From positions 55,234,492 through 55,298,491 of the forward strand of contig NC_052136.2 in assembly GCF_016086655.4 (NCBI RefSeq): 64,000 nucleotides of DNA. The letters are read 5' to 3'. The notes under the pieces are model-generated. The model saw only the letters and a list, made by a program, of their open reading frames with translations. It did not search any database and was not told where the DNA came from. This stretch comes from Lepeophtheirus salmonis (Eukaryota > Arthropoda > Copepoda > Siphonostomatoida > Caligidae). This document shows positions 56,458 to 64,000 of the stretch, piece by piece (the stretch's first letter is position 1; every line of letters begins with the position of its first letter). The translations under genes were made by a program, and so were the position numbers.

Positions 56458-57200
56458 CTTTTTATTTTTGTCAAAAAATTACCAAACCGAAAAAAATGAA
56501 AAAATGGTTTCTACTCATTTTGCAAAAAACTAGTTTATAGCATTTATTAGCATTGTAAAGAGAAATACAAAACTACCATGTTTTGTTTTTTTCATATTTG
56601 AAAAAACAAAACAAAAATAAGGAGAATAATGTCGTCGAAAAAGACCTCAATAACTGATTCATTTTTGCAAATGTTTCAGAAATTATGAAATACTATGTTA
56701 AAGAAATTAAAAATGTTAAAGTGTATTAATTTAAGTTCAAAATTGATCGTTTTATGACATTTAAAATGAAATTGAAAATTGACGTTTGATGATTAAAAGG
56801 AAAAAAAATTGAAAATTATTCAGGTATTGACAGATATTTCAATTAAACACCAATTTTTATGTTCAAACGAATCTCCCAACAAATTTCAACCAACTTTATT
56901 TTATCTCAGAGTCAAATATTCTATTGGAAATCCTTTTTTTGCACCTGAAAGAAAAAATGAAACTGTAATTTTCACCGGCTCCTTTTTTGGGCTATTACTT
57001 TTTTGATTTTGAATAATGCTAGAAAGTGTCACAATTAGTATATTTATTTTTTGAGACGCCAGTAACTTTTTTATTTTTAACTCAACCCCCTATCTAGTCT
57101 TCCCAAACTCAAAAACAATTAGCTTAAGCCCCCTCATATGCCCCCCAAAAATTGGCACCCCTGTCTTATCCTGAGCAAGTTCAAAAGAAGCACCCATACA
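56458..57200 (+). repeat. Dispersed repeat R2, copy 2
   Basis: Collinear with 34999-35806 in the same orientation (landmarks listed there). In this copy it runs directly into a mariner-J N-terminal fragment at 57205. In copy 1 the following sequence is different, which marks the R2 end at about 57200. Confidence 0.75.
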
Positions 57201-57204
57201 AATT

Positions 57205-57440
57205 TCCATCCAACATTTCGGACTTTCTGACGGCGTAGACGATGGTCATGGAGTCATGAAAACTGCTTGAAGTGCGCGAATGGAAATTCGTGGATCACGT
57301 TGAAGTGTCAATTTCTCGATTGCACGTAAGCTAAAGAGTTCACGTTTGTTTTGTAAGTATGTGTTTATAATTTAATTAATTCGAATTATGAATTAATTAT
57401 TGAATTAGTAAGAGTTCAAATTTCAATGGACCACCCGGTA
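57205..57440 (-). pseudogene. Mariner-J terminal fragment
   Basis: The minus strand at 57205-57245 encodes an N-terminal scrap (RKSEMLDG, as in KSEMLER at 38.3 kb): CCAACATTTCGGACTT and GGCGTAGA-GATGG are shared in inverse orientation with 38290-38340. The right subterminal block (AATTATTGAATTAGTAAG at about 57397) matches 38785. The fragment holds a 5' terminus and the first codons only. Confidence 0.6.
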
Positions 57441-59559
57441 ATAATAATAATATATGTTGAAGTAGTTGGCGGTACATTAAAGATGAAGCCCTACGAGTAC
57501 ATTGCACTTATTACAAATAAATAATGATGTTTACTTGTATTGTTTGCACTATCCTGACTGTTATCAGAGCCAACTTGAAACCATAAAATCCAATTATAAT
57601 TTCCAAAAAAATATATTAGTACAGTGCACACTGTATCGTTCCTAAGGTTAACAATATAATCAGTGATCCGAGGAAATATTCCTGGATCATGAATGCGCAT
57701 TGTAAATTGAACGTATTATTTACTATATCATAACTTTTCCATTATCAAATTATTGTTCTCTAGGATCTTATATCTCTGCCTATCCATAAATTACTTAACA
57801 TCTGGAAAAGTAATTCCTTTTTACTATATAATACGACCTATTTAATATTGCCTTAACACTATTTCGATTTAATTCTTTATATAAAAGATTCGATAAAACA
57901 TCTGAAACTTGTAAAATAGGAACACAAAAACATACATGTTCATAATCCATCATTCAACATTACTTTTGAACGGATCCAGCCATTTTATATAACCCAGAAA
58001 AATCTATGTGAAGTGTATGGGTTCAATAGGGATCTTTGATAGTTTACCGTATTCTCCTGATCCTAGAAGTACCGGAGCTCTAACATTAGGGACATCACAG
58101 CCTATTTTAAGGCCGACGATCATTTAAGCCAGAAAATACATTAACTGGGTGATCACTTTTTAAACACGCAGTTGTGATAGTGATATTAGCCAAGGACATC
58201 ACGTGAGTTACCTGACATCCCTCCCGGTATGTCTATACTTCTGATACACCTAATAATTACCAAAGTATATATTTTTTAAACCTATTTAAAAATTATTTTT
58301 TGGAAGATGTTTTGTGACTGCCTTGTTATATCCAACTCATACATCCCATATAAGTTTAAATAGTGTATAAATTTTCGTAGAAAGATATTTGAATTAGATT
58401 GAAAACGGAGAATCAAAAATATTTTATTACAATATTCAAAAATGTTGAGACATTTTTTATAAATCCCTCCTTTGTCCTAACATCACTACTACCTAGATAC
58501 ATAATCTGATATCAAATACTTTGGGAGCCAGAAATTGCTAACTTACATGCATTCCCTTAAATTTAGATAATTATAAACTAGATCCACAATTTTGTCTTAG
58601 ACAAAATTCAAATTGTAATAAAATGTTTTGCAATAAAATTATGAAATAGATGAGTATGTAGAAAATTGTACTTTTACCTAACCTAGAATATTTATATATT
58701 ATTCTCGATCATTCAATGGTCCAGTGATTTTGCAAGTAGTGTGCTGTGGATCATATTATAGGAAATAATCAATGTACAAAGTTATTGATAGTTGTACAAA
58801 CAAAGTTGGATCCATAATTTTTCAATATGTACTAATTTTATTTTAGGCACCCTAAAAGATGATAAAAATTAAACCCATAATCAAGGAAAAATTGCAGCAA
58901 TCTTGGAAGAAAATGGTTATACAACAATCCCTTAGAGAGAATGAAAAATTTTAATGACAAATTGGAAGTTGTTCAAGTTTTTCGACGTTTATTGTTCAGT
59001 CGTTCAAAAATAAGTTCATTTCCCGTTCAATCTTCAAAGCCTGGCCTCTTCTTAGAAAATACATTTCAGATGACTTTTTTTTCAAAAATACTATCTATGA
59101 TGACCTTTTCTTAAAGAAAATACATTTCTTTGTCAAATATTGCCCCAATTAACCAAATTATTAACCATATATGAAATGTTTTCCTTCATTGGGTGGATAG
59201 TTATAAATTTGATTTTTGAATGACATAAAATGTTGAATAAAGTATTCTAATACATTTAAAGGCTAAAAAATATATAAATTTATAATTCTGCACTTTTATA
59301 TTGGTCACTCTATTTCAAGTGCCAAAACGAATTACCTCTTTATATTCTCAGAAGTCGAACTTATGAATGGTTGAACAGATACCTAAACGAATTAAATTTG
59401 ATAATTGTGATTTTATATTATACAATTTTATTTCAATATGTTGAGATATGCTAAGTATAAAAATGTTTATATAAAATATAATGAACCCTATGAAATAATC
59501 TGAAGTTGACGTTATTCGTTATATGTAAGTGTCAAACTTACAAATATATTTTTTAGATC
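57441..59559. other. AT-rich stretch with a doubtful integrase scrap
   Basis: A minus-strand frame near 57960-58100 gives LSKIPIEPIHFT, then IFLGYIKWLD, which faintly recalls the region before a Gypsy integrase core. It is too weak to call. No LTR for the element at 59.6 kb was identified here. Confidence 0.4.
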
Positions 59560-60300
59560 GTATTTTATGATTGATTTCGTATCAACAAACGTTAAACACC
59601 TAAAATGTCTAATAAAAAACTCCAATATTAGAAATTTATTAAAAATTATTAGATATTTGGCTGTGGTAAGAATCACTTACGGTAGCATTGCCCCAAAAAA
59701 GAATATATTATGTTCTTTTTGTAGAGACCTATTGTCTCCGAAAGATTGTTAAAACATTAGCTGATCATTATAAACCTCCAAGTATAATAATTTATGAAAG
59801 ATTTAAATTTTATTACCGAAAACAAGACTCACTAGAGTCTAAAGTATTTTGCTAAATCATGCTCTTTTGACAAAAATTTAGTAGAAACGTTGCGTGAAGC
59901 ATTGGTCAATGGATTGCTCAATGAGTCATCTCAAAGAATTTTACTCGCTGAGCGTGACCTGACCTTTAAAAGAGCCTTTGAAATACAAGACAGGAGAAGC
60001 TGCTTGCCGGGATGTGGCTTCTATTTTGCAAACACTTAATTCAAGTGTAAATACCGTTTATAAAAATAACATTATTTATTCATGTACAAAGTCTTGATTA
60101 CCCTTAAAACCTTGTAGTGGCTGTGTTAAGAATCACTGGCGTGACGGTTGCCCCACAAGAATATATTATGTATTAAATGAAAGACTGATTTATTGGCAAA
60201 TAAAGACTTGTTCTGCTAAAACCATATTAAGTAGGAAATCTTTTAAGCACGTTTATAAAAATGATATACTAAAAAATTATAGAGTCAAAATTACAATCAA
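59560..60300 (+). pseudogene. Gypsy G2 gag, rearranged
   Basis: A zinc-knuckle-like segment (CGKNHLR, HCPKK, about 59665-59700) comes first. The capsid C-terminal region follows: IVKTLADHYKPPSIIIYERF, KFYYRKQD, ETLREALVNGLLNESSQRIL, LAERDLTFKRAFEI. Then comes a second knuckle, SGCVKNHWRDGCPTRIYYV (about 60116-60170). In Gypsy gag the order is capsid then knuckle, so the first knuckle is out of place. The two knuckle segments are clearly related in DNA sequence, so this is a duplication or two joined copies. Gag packages the RNA in virus-like particles; this one is dead. Confidence 0.75.
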
Positions 60301-60439
60301 CTAAATATGGAGTATCGCTAATTAGAATTTTTAGAGAATTTCAAGGTAAAATAGAGTAGCTGTTGCTTCAGTTGTAATTGTAGAAGAAGATGGTCCTTCT
60401 TTATTAGGCTAAGAAGTCTTAAAAACATGAGAATTTCAA

Positions 60440-61250
60440 TGGGAATTTAAGTCTCATGTAAATTTAGTAAAGAATGATTCACTTAAGGACAAGTATCCTA
60501 GCTTATTCAAAGAAGGATTGGGAAGATGTAAACCTTTTGAGGTCTCTCTTGAAATAATCCCAAATCTATTCTTTATAAAGCCAGAAAGGTTTCTTATGTC
60601 TCGAAAGAAATAGTAGATAAAGATTTAGATCGTTTAGTCTATTCATAAATTCTAGTTCCTATAAAATGATCAGTTTGGGCTACACCCATTATATCTATTT
60701 TGAAACCATGTAAAACAGAAGTGAGAATTTGTGGAGATTATAGATTAACAATAAATCAAGTTACAGCAATAGATAGACATCCAATTCCAAAAATTGAAGA
60801 GTTATTGGCATCTCTTGGGGAGGAACTTATAATCAGCTATGTTTGGATTAAAGTTGCAAGATTCTAACGACTATAAATACTCATCGTGGTTTATTTATGT
60901 ATAATCGTTTATGTTTTGATGTTCATTCAGCCCCTGGTATTTTCCAATGTGTCACTAAGTCACTTTTGGAGGATATTTCTGGTGTGAGAGCTTTCTTAGA
61001 TGACATAATTATTTGCGGAAAGTCTGATGCAGAATATTATACTCGTTTAGAGAAAGTTTTAGCTCTGTTAGAGGAGTCAAGATTGAAATTAAATCTTTCA
61101 AAATGTCAATTTTTCAAATATTCTATATCATATTTAGGCTATGAATTAGATTTATCAGGTTTAAATCCAACTGAGGAAAAATTGGAAGCTATAGGGAATG
61201 GTGAATTTCTATAGAAAATGTATACCTCAATCATCAACCTTATTAGAGTC
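60440..61250 (+). pseudogene. Gypsy G2 reverse transcriptase
   Basis: Frames give LKDKYPSLFKEGLGRCKPFE, ARKVSYVSKE, LDRLVYS, SVWATPIISILKPCKTEVRI and CGDYRLTINQVTAIDRHPIP. KIEELLASLGGGT, MYNRLCFDVHSAPGIFQCVT, VRAFLDDIIICGKSDAEYYT, LNLSKCQFFKYSISYLGYEL and LNPTEEKLEAI follow. The catalytic FLDD (usually YxDD) is intact, as are the CGDYR and FGxxSAP-type motifs. The first catalytic aspartate region (FSKIDLxxAY) is disrupted near 60850 by frameshift. RT copies the element RNA to DNA. The 105-codon frame 60897-61214 is the best preserved part. Confidence 0.92.
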
Positions 61251-62300
61251 ACTAAATAGCTTATTAAGAAGTTTTATCAAATGGAAATAGGGTAAAAAGC
61301 AAGACTATTTATTTATTAAGTCTTAAAAAATATTGGTTGATCGGGAGAACTGTTAGGAACAGCTGATACTTTAAGTTGACGTTCTCTTCCTAAAAATCCT
61401 GATTCCGTTTCAGTTTGTGAGGAGTGGATAAAGTCCATTGAAGTTTTAGAAAATGTTCCTACTACTAGTAAGACTATTAGTAAGCTAGTAAAATCAGATA
61501 AAATTCTTTGTGCTGTTTATAATTATTGTTTATATGGTTAGCCTTAAAACGTTGATCAAAAATTTCATTCTTATTTTTTACGGAAGGATACACCCATCTC
61601 TAGAGGATGGGTATACATTTTGGGGAAATTGGGTTTTTATTCCTGAGAAGGGAAGAGATGCATTATTGAAAGAATTGCATTTATATAATTTAGGTTAAAC
61701 TAAAATGAAACAATTGATCTTATATCTGGTGGCCTAAAATAAATTCGGATTTAGAATCAATTTCTTTATCATATGCTCATTGTCCATCTCGTAGATCTTC
61801 TTCTCCGAAAGCTCCATTACATACATGGGAGTGGCCTTCAAAACCATGGACTCGTTTACATATTGACTATGCTGACCTTGTTTATAATATAAAAAATTTT
61901 AGTAATCATTGATGCTCATTCCAAATGGTTAGAAGTGTATACAACTAATTTTATTTTGTCTTATACTAATATACAATTGTTAAAAAGAGTATTTTCTACG
62001 TTTGGACTGCCTACTAGTATTGTGTCTGATAATGTTGATTGTTTTACTTCGCAAGAGTTTCAAAAATATATATTATTACTTCCGAGTCATCCATCATCTA
62101 ATGGCCGGGCGGAGAATTCAAACAAACAATTAAAAAAGGTTTTAATGTCGTGTTCATCGAGTACATACTCTCATCGTTTTTATTTCAATTAAGAATCCCT
62201 CCCCATATTGAAAAGTCATGATCTGATCTTTTGTTTGGGAGAACATTGAGAAATTGTTTTGATTTTATTAACCCTTTTTCTAATATTTTAGATAAAGTTT
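61250..62300 (+). pseudogene. Gypsy G2 RNase H end and integrase
   Basis: After the RT, RNase H is reduced to its final motif, GTADTLSxRSLPKNPDSVSV. The linker TTSKTISKLVKSDKILCAVY and the start of integrase follow (ILGKLGFYS, LLKELHLYNLG). The core comes next: LVIIDAHSKWLEVYTTNF with the first aspartate, then FSTFGLPTSIVSDNVDCFTS with the second. PSHPSSNGRAENSNKQLKK holds the catalytic glutamate, so the three D,D,E residues are visible. HHCC zinc ligands are partly lost (C-PSRRSS near 61790). Frameshifts at 61.55, 61.75 and 61.9 kb break it. Confidence 0.88.
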
Positions 62301-62380
62301 AATTATCCCAAGAAAAACAGAAAATATATTATGATTCATCCTCTTCTAAAGTATTTGATCTCAAAGGCAATGAGGAGATT

Positions 62381-62626
62381 ATGATAAAAAATTATTCTAG
62401 TACATCAAAAGATAAGTGGGGGACAACAAAAACAGGTCCTTTATTACGTGAGTGTCAAACTAATGATGGTAACGTTCATAGAAGATATCAAGATCAAATT
62501 ATACCTACAATGAAGCAGAAATCGATACCTCTTGAATATTCGATAAATCAAGACGTTACAGAGTTCATTCCAAGACATTTATCAAGAATTTCAAAACTTC
62601 CCAATAGACTTCAAGTTGGAAATTGA
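62381..62626 (+). pseudogene. Gypsy G2 integrase C-terminal tail
   Basis: The open frame reads MIKNYSSTSKDKWGTTKTGP, RRYQDQIIPTMKQKSIPLEY. It corresponds by position to the C-terminal region after the integrase core, where related elements have a G-x-TY-x-V and RRHxDQL-type ending. Here RRYQDQI is the recognisable part. It ends 77 bases before the polypurine tract. Confidence 0.65.
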
Positions 62627-62702
62627 ATTTTTGAATTCATTGGCTAAATTGTTTCTAACTGTTATTTTTATCATAATTGTGTAAATACAGATATTGTTAA
62701 TT

Positions 62703-62854
62703 AGAAGGGCGGAATGTGATATCTTAGCTATTATTATTGTTACACTATATATATGTATATTGTCACCTGTATTTCTTATTTCCTTTTCTTAGATGCAGAA
62801 TATAATTGTCTATCTATCAATGCGGACATCTTCTTTAGTTACCAAGATATTATA
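62703..62854 (+). repeat. Polypurine tract and 3' LTR start (G2)
   Basis: AGAAGGGCGGAA is followed by TGTGATATCTTAGC. The LTR may end near 62854, where AAGATATTATA forms an imperfect inverted partner of the TGTGATATCTT start; that border is uncertain. Confidence 0.6.
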
Positions 62855-62859
62855 AGAAG

Positions 62860-63646
62860 AAAAACGATCTGAATCAGGATCATGAGACACAGAAAATGAT
62901 AAATTACATTAATGAAAAGTTAAATTATAAAACTAACAAAAGTTCAGAATTATCATAAGCAGAAAGGAATCCTTTAATGCTTTTTTGTATTCTTATAAAA
63001 AAATATATGTTGCTTGAAAATTGTGTCGTTCCACTAGTTTTCAAAAGCAAAGAATAATAATTCTCAATGTTTTTTTTTTCCAAAACGTCATGATTTCTTT
63101 CAATATCGATTGATTTTTCTAAACTTTTTCTTCTGTCAATTCTTTCTTAATAGTTTTTCAAAAAAATATATAGGAGTCAATGAAATCTTATTTCATTTTC
63201 TGTATGGAAAAATGAATAAATTCTTAAATGAATCCTAAGCAGTTCTTCAAAAAATTAAAATCAGTTTTTTTTTTATCTTAGTTTTATATGTTTTTTGAAG
63301 TATATCCAAAAAGTTCCATCATTCGTCCCTATAAATCTATTTCAGCTATATTAGATATTGTTATTATCTTTCAAATGGAATATATTATCGGAATGCTAAA
63401 TCAGAGGTCTTGGAGGGATATATAATTTAAACATTGATTTAAAAGAAGATTTTGTTTAGGCAAATTATATATATTACTGATTTATATAAAATGTATTTTT
63501 ATTTTTTATCTTTTTTCAATATGTATAAATAATCATTATGATTAGAAAGTGCATATTATTTTTTAAATGATCCATAAATACGTTGTTCAATAAAATCATT
63601 TTGTTATTTGTTAACTAATAAAAACAAATATTTGCTTGTCTTTATG
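62860..63646. other. AT-rich spacer
   Basis: No recognised feature between the Gypsy LTR and the terminal mariner. Confidence 0.5.
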
Positions 63647-63648
63647 TA

Positions 63649-64000
63649 CAGTGTGTCCACGATAAATTGGAACTTAAAGTTCACCTGCTTGATAAAAATG
63701 GAATTTGGAGTGTATTTGTTAATATGAAAAAGTTAGAAATGCTATTAAACAATAAATTTATTCAATATGTCCTCCCTCAGCAGCCACCATCTTCTCCATC
63801 CTGAACCCTTAAGGATTTACATACCCTGATGACTTCCGCGGAATCGACAGCATTCCACTCCCTCGTAATGGAGCCTTTCAAGGCTGCGATGCTCTTGTGG
63901 CTGACCTTGCACACCTCCCTCTCCAACTTCCCCTACCAGTAGTAATCACACATATTGATGTCGGGTGAGTTGGACGGCCAGGTGTTGCGATCCCAGAAAG
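63649..64000 (-). mobile_element. Mariner-M, 3' end (runs off the window)
   Basis: TA (63647-63648) is followed by the terminus CAGTGTGTCCACGATAAATT. The transposase C-terminus lies to the right on the minus strand and continues beyond the window. Confidence 0.85.
63758..64000 (-). pseudogene. Mariner-M transposase, C-terminal end (partial)
   Basis: From the window edge the minus strand reads FWDRNTWPSNSPDINMCDYY, with the third catalytic aspartate in the NxxD position. W, a TAG stop, then GKLEREVCKVSHKSIAALKG, SITREWNAVDSAEVIRVCKS and, after a frameshift, RMEKMVAAEGGHIE with a stop at 63758 follow. The rest of the gene lies outside the window. With one stop and one frameshift in about 80 codons it is probably inactive, but it is among the less decayed copies here. 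Confidence 0.88.

Larger units (their letters stand above)
59560..62854 (+). mobile_element. Ty3/Gypsy element, family G2
   Basis: A plus-strand Gypsy element different from G1. It contains gag pieces (59.6-60.3 kb), reverse transcriptase (60.48-61.25 kb), the end of RNase H and integrase (61.37-62.2 kb), integrase tail (62.4-62.63 kb) and a polypurine tract (AGAAGGGCGGAA, 62703-62714). The polypurine tract is followed by the LTR start TGTGATATCTT at 62715. Most of RNase H is deleted and a zinc-knuckle segment is duplicated. The 5' LTR was not recognised. Stops and frameshifts occur throughout. Confidence 0.88.

Noticed and set aside
57960..58250. Minus-strand sequence faintly like the start of a Gypsy integrase core
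   Set aside because: Only a few residues fit and in more than one frame; too weak to annotate.
1..64000. CRISPR arrays, operons, ribosome-binding sites, rho-independent terminators
   Set aside because: Tandem repeats present are contiguous duplications without spacers, and the sequence is eukaryotic in character.

Overview
The window is AT-rich, repeat-dense eukaryotic DNA in which I recognise no intact host gene, no rRNA or tRNA, and no prokaryotic feature. Long poly-A/T and TA tracts, many decayed mariner/Tc1 copies, Ty3/Gypsy pieces, a tyrosine-recombinase (DIRS/Ngaro-type) retroelement, a Penelope-type endonuclease remnant and hAT-type elements point to an arthropod nuclear genome. From memory, the mariner families resemble those of caligid copepods (salmon louse, Lepeophtheirus). 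That assignment is an inference and was not searched.

Layout. 1-9.5 kb: a mariner internal-deletion derivative with matched terminal inverted repeats (TIRs) and TA target duplication (1922-2800), a decayed mariner transposase (7.9-8.4 kb), and a dispersed repeat split by a GC-rich, hAT-like insert (9073-9511). 10.7-16.7 kb: a Ty3/Gypsy pol remnant (minus), a Penelope GIY-YIG remnant (13.4-13.7 kb) and several mariner pieces. 16.8-23.8 kb: a candidate retrocopy between 17-bp direct repeats, a TTAACTT-rich hAT-like MITE and four more mariner remnants. 24-25.4 kb: two recent tandem duplications. 27.5-32.7 kb: a mauritiana-type mariner remnant, then a DIRS/Ngaro-type retroelement (RT, RNase H, tyrosine recombinase). 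Its RNase H region is interrupted by a 638-bp mariner with perfect TIRs, and its 3' side is cut by another mariner end; a Tc1 copy follows.

35-41 kb: dispersed repeats, a TIR element, a mariner deletion derivative and a long inverted repeat (39454-40220). 43.5-47.8 kb: a solo LTR with 5-bp target duplication inside mariner debris, a second copy of the 10.7-kb Gypsy family with a gag fragment and primer-binding site, and a 982-bp LTR element with matching target duplications but no pol (TRIM-like). 49.7-53.5 kb: hAT remnants, a retropepsin-like fragment and another mariner. 54.4-57.4 kb: a degenerate minisatellite and second copies of dispersed repeats. 59.5-62.9 kb: a plus-strand Gypsy element with gag, RT, integrase and polypurine tract/LTR start. 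63.65 kb to the end: the 3' part of a further mariner.

Mariner families are labelled A to M here only for cross-reference. Every coding remnant is broken by stops, frameshifts or deletions, so the window looks like a graveyard of mobile elements. A few insertions keep clean borders and look young: the mariner at 29609-30246, the TRIM-like element at 46767-47748 and the solo LTR at 43850-44097. I see no new multi-gene system. The most unusual items are the nested DIRS-type element, the TRIM-like element with a 304-codon open frame, the GC-rich fish-like hAT insert and the long inverted repeat.
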